DNA from: Simmondsia chinensis
Lineage: Eukaryota; Streptophyta; Magnoliopsida; Caryophyllales; Simmondsiaceae
Assembly: GCA_018398585.1 (NCBI GenBank)
Contig: JAGTTD010000010.1
Coordinates: 30,482,638 to 30,546,637 of the forward strand
Length of the DNA: 64,000 nt
Direction of reading: 5' to 3'
The position numbers were made by a program, and so were the translations under genes. Positions within the stretch are counted from its first letter, which is position 1. The number at the start of each line of letters is the position of its first letter. The notes beneath the pieces are model-generated. The model had not been told where the DNA came from. It searched no databases and worked only from the letters and a program-made list of their open reading frames with translations. Below are positions 1 to 11,249 of the stretch, piece after piece.

Positions 1-148
1 TAGGTAGAGATTATGGCTCGAATGCAATTTAAAGCAAGTCGACCAAGTATCACGTTCTAGGGGGAGGATAAATCTATAACCAGAAATTCCATCTTAGTTT
101 TCTTAGTGGCACTTTGTCCTCAAAATACAGGGTTCATAGCAACTGCTC

Positions 149-565
149 CTAATGGTTTGACCGTTTCCCTGTGAAACCTACTATAGGGTAGTGAACCGGA
201 GAAATTTCATTATTTGGCATTTCCATTTGTTCAAAACACTGGTAGAAAAGTACGTTTATCGCACTTCCTTGATCGACTAACACCCAGTGTACACAGTATT
301 GCTCCATTTCAAAAGTGATAACTAGTGGATCATAATGTGGGACGCAAACATCACTCAAGTCTTCATCATTAAAGGTAATTTCCAACAGAGGTCGGATTCT
401 TTTTACTCGTTCTTTTTCTGGTTTGGACGAGCAAGAGTTACCTGGATGTAAAGTTTGAGATATCATGGCAATCATTTTCTTAGCTTGTTCTATTATTTCT
501 CTCGGAGGTATCGATATCAGTGCTTTACTGTCTGGTTCCTTTGATTGTATACTTGGGTTAGCCAT
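149..565 (-). pseudogene. gypsy retropepsin-like protease domain
   Basis: This minus-strand reading frame contains ITFNDEDLSDVCVPHYDPLV followed by WVLVDQGSAINVLFYQCFE. That is the flap-side strand and the active-site D-x-GSA motif of plant gypsy proteases (usually DTGSSADVLF or DGGSAINLL). The catalytic aspartate is present, with glutamine in the usual Thr/Gly position. It lies downstream of the gag pieces in the order expected for a polyprotein. The frame ends at 149 and no reverse transcriptase follows before the window edge. Confidence 0.75.
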
Positions 566-829
566 CTAATTTTGACTGTTCTGGGTTTGTTTTTTTTCTT
601 GCCTGGCCTCTTTCATGGTATGGTCGTAGAATTGAGGGTAGCTACACCATTTTGACTTGGTTTGTGGACTGAAAGGTGATTTTGATCTATAGGATGTTCT
701 CTTAAAAGGAAAAGGTCGACGTGTCGCATTTCCCTGTATTTCATAAGCAAAACGCCCCACAGGTCTTCGCACTTGTATTTTTGGTTTTAAAGTTTCCTCT
801 GGAATCCTTGTCCTCATCAAGTGAGACGT

Positions 830-1825
830 TTATAATTTTTCTCGTGGCTTTCTAATGACTCCCAGTCGCATCCTTCCTGCCACGGTCATAACAGCTTCAG
901 CTGATATGTATGTGTTGGCTTTGTTCCATAGCTCATCAATGGTTTCTGGTTGCTTCTTAGCGAGGGAAAATTTAAAGTCTGAATGTTTAAGTTCATTGAT
1001 GAAGGCGCCAATGGCAGTTTCGTCAACTAATCCTGGTATATCTATCATTTCTCTAATAAATCGCCTAACGTAGTCTCTCAAAGTTTTGGATATTTTTTTA
1101 TTGTAACTGCATCAACTGTGCAGACGTCTTTCTCTTCCTTTTATTACTTACAAAGTTCCTAGAGAAGCATTCTGCTAATTGGGAAAAGCCATCGATTGAA
1201 CCGGGAGGTAAGGAAGAAAACCAAGATTGAGCCACTCCCTTTAAGGTGGCGGGAAAGCATTTACACCACACTTCCTCTGAAGCATTTTGTATATACGTCC
1301 TAGACTTAAAACTTGACAGATGGTCTTCAGGATCTTGAGATCCGTCAAAGAGGTCTATAATGGGAACTTTAACTTTTTCTGCTGGAAAAGATAAAATTCT
1401 TAATGAAAAAGGAGAGTACATACTCGAGACTTCAGGAAACGAATAGATCTTTGTTTCCTTCCGGAGAGTGAGTAAAATCTGGCCTACTTTTATGTATGTT
1501 GTTGATGTTGGTCGTAGAATCATCTTCCATATTGTCCTAGTCCATCTATATGCTATCTAAATTTTTGTTATCACGATCGAGTTCACGATGTTGAACTTTT
1601 CTTTTTTCAGATTTTTCTTTTTTTCGGAGGTTCGCGAGTATAATCATGCTCATCCCCTGGTAACCTTACATTTTTAGGGTTCGAGTTATCTTCGGGCCTT
1701 TGTCCTGTTAATTTTTCCACAAGTTGTTCTAAAACCATTTGTATATTTTGAAGTTGGTTTTTTCGAACATGTTCGGTTTCACTATCTTGAGTTGGGGGAT
1801 CCGGGGATCTCGATAATTCGGTCAT
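830..1825 (-). pseudogene. gypsy gag (Retrotrans_gag), broken
   Basis: Three pieces read 1825-1607, 1523-1098 and 1081-830 on the minus strand. The first is a polar, glutamine- and lysine-rich leader beginning MTELSRSPDPP. The second holds the conserved gag core: IIDLFDGSQDPEDHL, then a KGVAQSWFSSLPPGSIDGF segment and a NFVSNKRKRKT segment. The third continues with an FIREMIDIPG-like helix and ends in a basic stretch. Gag would form the particle that packages element RNA. The breaks show it is dead. The piece at 820-566 is probably the degraded linker between gag and protease. Confidence 0.8.
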
Positions 1826-1834
1826 ATCATGACT

Positions 1835-1855
1835 TTCCCACAGATGGTGCCAATT
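1835..1855 (-). other. primer-binding site next to LTR
   Basis: The minus strand reads AATTGGCACCATCTGTGGGA directly inside the LTR. This resembles the TTGGCGCCGTCTGTGGG-type PBS common in plant gypsy elements. A related copy occurs inside the second LTR at 4634-4652. The tRNA used was not identified. Confidence 0.6.
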
Positions 1856-1856
1856 A

Positions 1857-2979
1857 TGTTTGTGGTTTAGTAGGTGTTTGGGAAGAAGTTAAACTCAAGT
1901 TACTTAAATATTATCGAGATTCTCATTATCCCTTGGTTTTTTTCCGCCCCTTCTTTCATTTCCTCTTTTCTCTATTTATAGTGGTAGGATGATATTTTTA
2001 GTGTTTGGATAAGTGTTCTTTTTCTTTTCTTACAAATTACGTTTTTATTACTCATTTTAGGGCCTATCTGAAAAGACGTGTAAAAGGATAAGTTTAAATT
2101 GTTTTGTCGTTGCGTGGATTTTTACTAGGCGAATAGTGTTAATGGTTACTCTTACTGGGTGAATATCGATGCTTTTTACTCCCATTGGGGGAATAATATC
2201 GGTTTTTTTTTTTTTTTAACCTTTACTGGGCGAATTGTGTTGATTTTCTCCTACTTAGCGAATAACGTTCCATTTTACCCTTACAGGGAGAATAATGTTA
2301 TTTTTACCCTCTACTGGGCGACTTGTGTTGATTTTCTCCTACTGGACGAATAACGTTACTTTTTATCCCTACTGGGCGAATAACGTTACTTTTTACCCCT
2401 ACTGGGCGAATAATGTTTTTTAACCTCTACTGGGCGAATTGTGTTGATTTTCTCCTACTGGACGAATAACGTTCCCTTTTACCCCCAGCTGGGCGAATAA
2501 TGTTATTTTTTACCTTTATTGGGCGAATTATGTTGATTTTCTCCTACTCGGCAAATAACATTGCTTCTTACCCCTGCTGAGCAAATAATGTTGTTTTTTT
2601 TACCTCTACTAGGCGAATTGTGTTGATTTTCTCCTACTGGGCGAATAATGTTGCCTTTTAACCCTACTGGGCGAATAATGTTATTTTTATCTCTACTGGG
2701 CGAATTGTGTTGATTTTCTCCTACTGGACGAATAACGTTGCCTTTTACCCCTACTGCGCGAATAATGCTTTGTTTTTTACCTCTACTGTGCGAAATGTGT
2801 TGATTTTCTCCTGCTGGGCGAATAACGTTGCCTTTGACCCCGACTGAGCGAATAATATTGTTTTTAGCTCTACTAGGCGAATTGTGTTGTTTTTTATTTC
2901 TACTAGGCAAATAATGTTTTACTGGACGAATTGCGTTAATTTTTAGTTATTTTTCTGCAGTACAAACACCCATGATACA
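1857..2979 (-). repeat. gypsy LTR with internal minisatellite (copy 1)
   Basis: The LTR runs from TGTTTGTGGTTTAG to CCATGATACA on the plus strand, so it has TG...CA ends, and lies next to the PBS. Its 1857-1925 part is the reverse complement of about 4448-4516 and of the matching part of the copy at 14537-15146. The outer end (about 2945-2979) does not match those copies, so that boundary is less certain. Confidence 0.6.
2110..2940. repeat. LTR minisatellite, about 28-32 bp units
   Basis: Tandem units built on TACTGGGCGAATAATGTT, each followed by a T/C-rich spacer (ATTTTTACCCC or GATTTTCTCC). At least two unit types alternate: one with GCGAATTGTGTTGATTTT and one with ACGAATAACGTT. There are roughly 27 units over 830 bp. 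The same array is reverse-complemented and shorter in the related LTRs (about 3910-4240 and 14610-14790). Open frames over the array are by-products of the repeat. Confidence 0.9.
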
Positions 2980-3179
2980 TGAGAATTTATTTTTGATGCA
3001 TTATTGTTAATATATATAAAGTTTATCAAAGTCAAAGTTTAAGAACTCGTGATTTTGCCTTTAGGCATTGTTTGATGATTTATATCACGAACTTTGATCA
3101 AGTACTTTTTATTCACACATGGATGTTTATCAATGATAAGTATTTTGTCAAAATATAATGAAACCAAATTTTTTTAAAA

Positions 3180-3350
3180 AAAAAAAGGGTTTAAATATAA
3201 TTGCATTGAGTTCAAAAATGTGATATCTACGCATAAATGGTTTGCAATGCAAACACTGGCGCTTTTGCTAGGTTTCGAACCCGCACAACCCGCCCAAACG
3301 CATAGATAACTCTTACCCACTTGTCTACATGGCCCTTTGCGCATGATGAC
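3180..3350 (-). mobile_element. possible tRNA-derived SINE
   Basis: On the minus strand a box-B-like GGGTTCGAAACC (3271-3282) lies about 30 bp downstream of a box-A-like TAGACAAGTGGGTAAGAG (about 3310-3327), the arrangement of an RNA polymerase III tRNA-type promoter. A homopolymer A/T stretch (about 3163-3186) lies where a tail would be. No clear TSD was found and the cloverleaf is not convincing as a real tRNA, so this is a weak SINE call. Confidence 0.35.
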
Positions 3351-3834
3351 AAAACAAGTAATATTTTACCTGAATTTAAATCCTGACTAGTAATAACCGC
3401 AAAGCGGTTAATATTTGGTACTACATAAATTTCAGATAACGATCCAATGCAGCCGGGTATAACTACTTATTGTGGGAAATTTTAACTATGGACAATAAGT
3501 TGTATTAATTAATTTAGTAACATGAAAACTTGTTTTGGGTGATTGTTAAAACCAGACGTCAAGGTAATGTTAAAAAGGAAGATCCTTGCTCAGTACGGTT
3601 ATTGAAACCAGAAGCCGAGACGATGCCAAAACTAATAATAGATACAAATAGTTTGTGAATTCATGTTTATTTTAAAATTAGTAATTGAATCTCATTGACA
3701 ATTTCAAATAATGTGCTTGTATAGATCTGATGCGATAAATTTACTAAATCATGAATTGTGAATATATCCTTATTGAATTATTCTTAAGAGTTGGTAATTT
3801 GGAAAAGTTGAAAGGGCATGTATGCATATGATAG

Positions 3835-4404
3835 TGTTGGTAAACTATAATTGAGCAGTTTGCTACTATAGAGGGGCAAGTAGGTTACACGGACAATTAT
3901 TTGGACAACAATTAAAGCAAAATACACACTATTCGCCCAATAGAGGCAAAATCAATAGTATTCGCCCAGTAGAGGCAAGATCAATACTATTCGCCCAGTA
4001 AAGGCAAAATCAACACAATTTGCACAGTAGAGGCAAAATCAACACAATTTGGCAGTAGAGGCAAAATCAACACTATTCACCCAGTAGGGGTAAAAAAACA
4101 ACATTATTCGCTCAGTAAAGGCAAAATCATGACTATTCATATTATTCGCCCAAAAAGAGGAAAATCAACACAATTCACCCAGTAGAGATAAAAATCAAAA
4201 TTATTCACCTAGTAGGGGTAAAAATTCACATAATTCACCCATATAATGACCAAACAAATTATACTTATCTGTCTTCAGTTCTTTTAAGATACATTTTTAA
4301 AATAATTAAAGAAACTTAATTTGTAAGAAAAGAAAAAGGGCACTTATCCAAATACTAAAAATATCAGCCTACCACTATAAATAGAGAAAAGGGGGAATGA
4401 AAGA

Positions 4405-4446
<42 letters not shown>

Positions 4447-4628
4447 CGAATCTTGATAATCTTTAAGTAGCTTGAGTTTAACTTCTTCCTAAACACTTAT
4501 AAAACACCACTAACAGGGAATATCAAGTTGAGTGCGCAGCTAGAGCTTGAGTTCAGCTCATCCTAACAAACCTCACCTCATACAGAACTTTAAAATGATG
4601 AATAAGTACACTAACCAAATTCATCACA
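3835..4628 (+). repeat. 5' LTR of the 3835-15146 element
   Basis: Contains a shortened minisatellite (about 3910-4240, TATTCGCCCAGTAGAGGCAA units), a run of 40 G (4407-4446) absent from the partner LTR, and a 3' part shared with the LTR at 14537. Size differences between the two LTRs come mainly from the array and the G run. CACTATAAATAG at about 4372 is a candidate TATA region. Confidence 0.8.
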
Positions 4629-4633
4629 TACAT

Positions 4634-4652
4634 ATTGGCCCTGTTTGTGGGA
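4634..4652 (+). other. primer-binding site
   Basis: ATTGGCCCTGTTTGTGGGA, six bases after the LTR end, is a diverged version of the PBS on the opposite strand at 1835-1855. Confidence 0.5.
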
Positions 4653-4667
4653 AGAATCACTAGCCCA

Positions 4668-5169
4668 TGCCTGGCTCGGGATTGAACCACAAGCGTAAAC
4701 TAAGTAAAATTGAGATAGCTTGAGAATATGAGATGAGATAGAAGGGAAATTGAGATGAGAAAGTAGAGATTTAGAGTTTAGATGAGAGAAAGAAGGGAAA
4801 GGAGATGAGAAATAGAGAGAGTTAGATGCGAGAGAGAATATTAATCTCAATTGAGACAATTTCAGATATTTTTCATTGATTAAATCTGAACATTACATCC
4901 ATCACTTATTTATAGCAATCAACACAAATGGCTAACCAACTTAAGCTAGAACTATCTAGAATATTCTAGAATACAACTAACTAATATTCAAAGTTATTAT
5001 TGTTGGCGCCAATTAACAGCAAAGAACAGCAGCAGTGTAGCAAGGGCAGCAGCAGCAAGTCACGCACAGCAGTACCAAATTCAACAGATTAATAGCTTTT
5101 AACTACCAACTTCCATTCCCGCCATTTCCATCAATATAAATTCAAGCCTCGGATTTTCGATTTGTAACA
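4668..5169 (-). repeat. 3' LTR of the 4668-7697 element
   Basis: 502 bp, same length as its partner at 7196-7697. A purine-rich segment (about 4737-4845) and a TTGTTGGCGCCAATTAAC motif occur in both copies. Confidence 0.85.
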
Positions 5170-5233
5170 TTCCCTTCCCCTTGTGAACATTCTTGTCCTC
5201 AAGAATGATAGAGGATGAGACTTTGAAGATCAA

Positions 5234-6526
5234 TTATTTAGGCTGAAAGGTTGCATTGTCTTGGCCAGTGTCTGTGAACATTGAGTTGTTGCTGTAAGGA
5301 GTAAGAAATACAGTGGGTGAGAGCTTCTTGCTGCGGTATAGCTTGGTGAACAACTCACAAATATCCTCCCAATTGCATAGCTTCTTGAAAGGGACCCTAT
5401 TGATCACAACTCCACTCAAAAGAAGAAATACATATTGCCGAACTTGCCGATCGGCATGCCGATATTGCATATTAATTACTGGAATTGGATCTTGAGTACT
5501 AATACCAGCTGTTTGAGGTTGAACTTGAGGATTAGCCAACACATTCACAACTTGAGGTCCATCACAAGTCATTCCTTCAGCCACTGCAGGTCCCGCAGCC
5601 ACGTTTAACATTGCAGCAACAGCAACAATTGATTTCCACACCGAATGATATGGCTCAGCAGTGAAAGCACTTAGGTTCTGCATATAAGCTTGCCATGGGA
5701 TCATACTTAACCGATTTGGTAATATTCCAACAGATACATTGGTAAAATCAGTTTCTTGGGTTTGTTCTTGTTGATCAACAAGCATCCTAACTTCTACCGG
5801 TGAATCATCCCGATGTTTCGTAACTGAATTGGACTCGATTAAGGCAACCACAGGTGGTCTACTGTTCCGATCTTGCAAATTCAGAAGCTCCTGAGGCTGA
5901 CACACAACCTCTTGCTTCAATTTCTTCTTTGTAATCTTCTTTGCTTCCCAAAAATCGTTCAATGCATCATTGAGTTGGCTTCTTTTAGCTTTACTCCTTG
6001 CTTTCTTTAACATTCCTTCAACATGAAAATCGTATTCCCATTCCGGATGCATGTCTTGTTATAGCTCTTCATCATCCAAATACTCTAACTCTAGCAAGGA
6101 ATCTTCATAATGATCATCTTGTTCAAACTCAGGTACTCCTAAATTGTGTTCATCAATTTCAGCATTGTCGTGGTCGAATGCATCAACAACAACAACCGTT
6201 TCTGGCTTCTCTTTTAGCTTGACATGGAACTTTGGTTGTCTAACGCTATCCACTAGCTCCGGAAACTCATTTGCATCAAGAATACTAGCACAACCTCGAC
6301 TGATGTTTGGCAACTGATGAGCCTTACTTCACTGCTCAATATTGTCCACTACCTGTTCCACTGCCTTCATGAGATCTTGTCTCAATTCCTGCACTAATTT
6401 TATCATCTGCTTAGTCAACTCACACATATTGACAATGAACAACAACTTAAATCTGGACAACTCAGTTCGCACAACACAAGTTCGAGAAGATCGCGGAAGT
6501 GTGAAACTTGTTTCGCAACTCTTCAA
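5234..6526 (-). pseudogene. unknown frame of non-autonomous LTR element
   Basis: A single minus-strand frame of about 431 codons, interrupted only by TGA near 6326 and TAA near 6059. Possible starts are at 6526 or at 6427 (MCELTKQMIKL). The N-terminal part is helical and resembles a coiled coil. A very acidic segment follows (ELEYLDDEEL, residues about 145-155), then a lysine-rich segment (KKARSKAKRS), a glutamine/proline-rich middle, and a C-terminal region with NWEDICELFTKLYRSKKLSP. No zinc knuckle, protease or polymerase motif is visible. I do not recognise it. It may be a divergent gag-like protein or captured host sequence. The purine-rich 3' end and PBS type suggest a chromovirus as helper (inference). 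Confidence 0.55.
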
Positions 6527-7195
6527 TAGTCAATTGCTTTATAAAGTTGTACTCCTTCGTTCGCACAAACAATCTGCTGCTATTGGTTCCACAATCGTCA
6601 ACAAATATAAACCCTAACTGATAAACTTTGAGCAAAACAGCAAACAAAACACAGATTTTTTTCACAAATTCTGTTATTAAGAGATCAACAATTTTTTTCT
6701 GAAATTTTCAGATCAATTTTTTTGAATCAAAATCTGTATTAACCTTGATCAAATTGTCTTATAATTGTTCTGATTTTCTAACAAAATTTCGCTCTTATTG
6801 CAGCAACGAGAATACTGCAGTAGATCACCACAAGGCTGAACTCACTGTCAATTGTTCTGCATTTGCAAGTTCAGACCTGATCGGATTGATCTTGAACCGA
6901 TTTCTTCAAACTGAAGTGATCTACAACTTTTCAAAATGTTCAAGATCAAAATCTGAATTGATCTTGATTGATCTCAACTTGATTAATTCGAGCAGTTTGA
7001 AATGCTGGATATCGATCTAGTTGCTGAACAGAACCACACGCTTCATTGCAATTTGGTTCAATGATCGATTGTTGTTTTGCTGAACCTAAACCTGAGCAGC
7101 ACCAGCACTAAATTTGATTTCTACGAAATTTTTTTGTTTTTTTTAAATTTTGATTACACACTCAAAAGGAAGCCAAACGAGGCTCTGATACCAAT

Positions 7196-7697
7196 TGTTA
7201 CGCTCGGGATTGAACCACAAGCGTAAACTAAGTAAAATTGAGATAGTTTGCGAATATGAGATGAGATAGAAGGGAAATTGAGATGAGAAAGTAGAGATTT
7301 ACAATTTAGATGAGAGAAAGAAGGGAAAGGAGATGAGAAATAGAGGGAGTTAGATGAGAGAGAGAATATTAATCTCAATTGAGACAATTTCAGATATTTT
7401 TCATTGATTAAATCTGAACATTACATCCATCACTTATTTATAGCAATCAACACAAATGGCTAACCAACTTAAGCTAGAACTATCTACAATATTCTAGAAT
7501 ACAACTAACTAATATTCAAAGTTATTATTGTTGGCGCCAATTAACAGCAAAGAACAGCAGTAGTGTAGCAACGGTAGCAGCAGCAAGTCACGCACAGCAG
7601 TACCAAATTTAACAGATTAACAGCTTTTAACTACCAACTTCCATTCCCGCCATTTCCATCAATTTAAATTCAAGCCTCGGATTTTCGGTTTGTAACA
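7196..7697 (-). repeat. 5' LTR of the 4668-7697 element
   Basis: Runs TGTTACGCTCGGG to CGGTTTGTAACA on the plus strand, so both ends carry TGTTAC/GTAACA. The PBS lies directly inside at 7182-7193 on the minus strand. Confidence 0.88.
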
Positions 7698-7749
7698 GTG
7701 TTCTTGTAAAATTCAAACATTTTTAATGTCATTCGAGGTAATTTTCAGC

Positions 7750-9560
7750 ATTTTTTGGTGTTTAACGCATGTTTCTAACAAAAATGAGCTTATGCAAGCA
7801 AAGCAAATCAAAAAAGCTCTCTACAATTCCTCTGAGCACTTTTAAACATATCAATGCGCAAATAGGTATGTTTGAGTAAGTCAAGTATTGTAATGTACTT
7901 TTTACCTCTTTCTTATCTTTTCTTTGACCATCACAGAAAAATAGAACTCTTCAAGAGCTTCGTTTTGATATATAATTCAATCCATAACTCTTTACGGATT
8001 GAAAGTTATGTTTGTTTTAATTTACAAGTTATGTTATACAACTAGCACCAATGTTATTCGTCCAGTTCAACTTTTCAACTCTCTTTCGTACTTTCTTTGA
8101 TCATAAACTCAAAAACTCATTAGATTTACATATAACTCTTCAAGAGCTTCATTTTGATATATAATTTAAGCCATAACTCTTCACAGATTGAAAGTTATGT
8201 TCGTTTTAATTTACAAGGTATTTTATACAACTACCACCAACATTATTCGCGTGGTTCATCTTTTCAGCTGTCTTTCATATTTTCTTTGATCCAAAACTCA
8301 AAAAAAATCATATTTATATATAACTCTTCAATAGCTTCATTTTGATATATAATTCAATCCATAACTCTTCACAGATTGAAAGTTATGTTCGTTTTAATGT
8401 ACAAGGTATGTTATACAACTAGCACTAACGTTATTTGCCCAGTTCATCTTTTCACCTCTCTTTCATACTTTGTTTGATCAAAAACTCAAAAACTCATATA
8501 TTTACATATAACTCTTCAAGAGCTTCATTTTGGTATATAATTCAATTCATAACTCTTTACAGATTGAAAGTTATGTTCGTTTTAATTTACAAGGTATGTT
8601 ATACAACTAGCACCAACGTTATTCGCCCGGTTCCTCTTGTCACCTCTCTTTCATACTTTATTTGATCAAAAACTCAAAAACCCATTATATTTATATATAA
8701 CTCTTCAAGAGCTTCATTTTGGTGTATAATTCAATTCATAACTCTTCAAGGATTGAAAGTTATGTTCATTTTAATTTACAAGGTATGTTACATAACTAGC
8801 ACTAACTTTATTTGCCCGGTTCATCTTTTTACCTCTCTTTCATATTTTCTTTGATTAAAAACTCAAAAACTCATTATATTTACATATAAATCTTCAAGAG
8901 CTTTGTTTTTATATATAATTCAATCCATAATTCTTCACGGATTAAAAGTTATGTTCGTTTTAATTTATAAGGTGTGTTATACAACTAGCACCAACGTTAT
9001 TCGCCCAGTTCATCTTTTCACCTCACTATCATATTTTCTTTGATCAAAAATGCAAAAACTCACTATATTTACATATAACTCTTCAAGAGCTTTATTTATA
9101 TATGCAACAAAATCCATAATTCTTAACAAGTTAAAACTTATCTGTGTGTTAAGTTACAAGATACGTTATACAGAAACCACAATCAAAATTCGCCCAGTTC
9201 GAATTTTCACCTCCTTTCCATATTCTCTTTGATTCAAAACTTAAAAACTCATTATAGCTACCTAATATACTTCCCGAGTTTCATTTTGACAGCATTTTCG
9301 TTCCATGACTACTCATGGATCACAAGTTATGCTCATTTTAAATCAAGGGGTCAAGTGATATTACTATTACGAGAGGAAACCGCCCACTTCATCTTTTCCC
9401 CCTCCTATTTATGTTTTCTTCAATCAAAAGCTTTATAAGTCTTCATAATTACATAAAACACTGCAAAAACTTCACTTTGATAGGTAATTAAATCCGTAAC
9501 TCCTTGCAGATTAAAAGTTGTGGCCGCCTTAAGCCACAAGGTCAAGTTACGTAGCCCACC
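7750..9560. repeat. satellite-like tandem array, 188-189 bp period
   Basis: The marker ACTCTTCAAGAGCTTCATTT recurs at 7946, 8135, 8323, 8511, 8700, 8889 and 9078, a period of 188-189 bp, with more decayed units before and after. Each unit contains TGAAAGTTATGTTCGTTTTA, a CAACGTTATTCGCCCAGTTC block and an ACTCAAAAACTCATTATATT block. The array lies inside the non-autonomous gypsy element at 3835-15146. The TTATTCGCCCAGT core also occurs in that element's LTR minisatellite. Small frames over it are artefacts. Confidence 0.92.
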
Positions 9561-11220
9561 AAATTCCACCATTCAATGGATTCTCTACCCAACATTATCT
9601 ACAACCAAGATCATCCCTAAAACCTAGTGTTATTCTTGACACTTCGCCTACCAAACCACAATCACCATCCCAAGCCGCCATCATCATTCTCACTAACGAC
9701 CGTCACTTTCGCGATGCTTGGGACTTCAACAACCATTCTCTCCAAAGTCGCCACCGCGTGATGCCTTGTTCACTGCATGTGGAGCTTCATCTTCCACCGC
9801 CACTATCTATATTCCTGCCACATGTTGCCACTGGCATAACACCCATATCCTACACTGCCCTCAGTTGCATAATAGCTGCCACTGGCACACTGATCGTCAC
9901 TGGTCGTTCGCCACCACCATGGTCAAACCCTTGCTCTCTCCTTCAAACCCGAATTTGGGTCAATTCTTATTACAATCTTAGTCTAATTTGACTTTGTAAG
10001 ATTTGTTTTCCGTCTTGTCTTAATTCAATTTAACCCTAAATGGGTCAATTTTTGCTACCATCTCGGTGTACTTCAACCTAAATGAGCCACTTTTAACAAT
10101 CCTTGTTCAAATCAATCGTAAGTGTGTTAATTGTCATTACAATCCTAGTCTGATCCAATCTTGATTTGTTCCAATTCTCATTCAAATGAAACCCTAATTG
10201 GATCAATTTTCATCGCAATCCTACTTCAGGTCAACTCTAGTTAAGCAAATTTTTTATAAGTTTGGTTCAATCTTCATAGTAAATCAAATTCTGATTGAAC
10301 TAATTCTTATTGCATCATAGGCTCATTTCAATCCCAATTAAATCACCACTTAAGGGAGTTTTAGCCTGCTCATACCCTGGTTTTGTCAATTTCGATTGAA
10401 TTAGCTTCTAAGGAAATCAGTTTTCGTTGCAATCCCGCTCTGATGGATGTTTAGCTAAATAGACCTTTGCTAAGATTTCTAATCTAGACCAGCTGTACTT
10501 CAACACACTCTTGCTATAACCTTCTGGTTCAACTAGGTTATACTTCACTAGATCCTTACCCATAAATCGTCAAATTAACAATTAGACATGACAATTCTAA
10601 ATTAAGGGCATTAAAGGAACAGAGTCACTAACCCTACCCTTGATGATTTTGAAATACAAAAAGCACATTATCCAACACCAAAACATGAGTGCAAATCAAA
10701 GAGCACATATAAGTATTGAGTTCCAGAGTAGTAAAAGTACTTATAACAAGACAACCAGATTACATGATTCATTCCAAGGGCTTTGTTTGGGCACGTAAGA
10801 GACCTCATAACTCCCTTGGAATTCACAAGGCATGTAATTTTCTCTCTCCATCTATGACTAATCCAATTACTCCATGAATTTCTAATTGGCATATTCCATA
10901 CACCAACGAAGAAAATTCCGAAGCAAACAATTCACCCAAAGGGGAACTCAATGTGTTGTTATTGTACAAGCTACTCGTCATGTGCCAGTGTGGCAATTTT
11001 TCGCCTACAAAATGCCAGCAAGGGCTATTTAATCAAAAAAAGAAAAGGGAATTCCACCATATTTAACTGATTTCATAAGCTGCAAGATATCACTATCTCT
11101 TAAAATCAGACGTGGCTGTGGGCTAAGTACCTTTTGAGAGATACTTTTCAGCCTAGATAAATCAAGCCAAATCAAAAGTCAAAAACGTATCCGAGTCAGA
11201 AACTGTTTCATATGTATTAG
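9561..11220. repeat. element interior: C-rich stretch and degenerate repeats
   Basis: 9561-9950 is CA/CC-rich without a convincing gene. From about 9953 to 10470 a loose repeat recurs every 55-65 bp, built on CCCTAANTGGGTCAATTTT and a following CAATCCTAGTCTGAT-like block. 10470-11220 holds nothing I recognise. Confidence 0.5.
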
Positions 11221-11249
11221 GAGTTGGAAGACTTTGCCTTCATCCACGA

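Larger units (their letters stand above)
1..2979 (-). mobile_element. Ty3/gypsy retrotransposon, 5' part (LTR-PBS-gag-protease)
   Basis: Read on the minus strand this is the 5' end of a gypsy element: an LTR (1857-2979), a PBS directly inside it, a gag region (about 1825-830) and an aspartic protease (565-149). It runs off the left edge, so reverse transcriptase and integrase are not seen. The coding part is split over several frames and is not functional. The protein style (a gag with a DGSQDPEDHL motif, and a protease with VLVDQGSAINVLF) and the PBS type suggest a non-chromoviral gypsy lineage of the Tat/Ogre/Retand kind. The lineage is inference; the gypsy assignment is firm. Confidence 0.85.
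4668..7697 (-). mobile_element. non-autonomous LTR retrotransposon with one unknown frame
   Basis: Two 502-bp LTRs (4668-5169 and 7196-7697) are about 97% identical apart from the outermost six bases of the left copy (TGCCTG against TGTTAC). On the minus strand a perfect tRNA-Met-type PBS, TGGTATCAGAGC (7182-7193), lies inside the 5' LTR, and a PPT (AAGGGGAAGGGAA, about 5170-5182) precedes the 3' LTR. The interior is only 2.0 kb and carries one reading frame without known retrotransposon domains. No TSD is visible (GCCCA against GTGTT), perhaps because the left terminus was altered. It interrupts the larger element just after that element's PBS. Confidence 0.85.

Noticed and set aside
2503..2910. 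A 135-codon minus-strand frame with repeated NSPSRGKNNIIRPVG-like peptide
   Set aside because: It is the translation of the LTR minisatellite.
3271..3330. A tRNA gene on the minus strand
   Set aside because: Box A- and B-like motifs are present, but acceptor and anticodon stems do not form a convincing cloverleaf; a SINE head is more likely.
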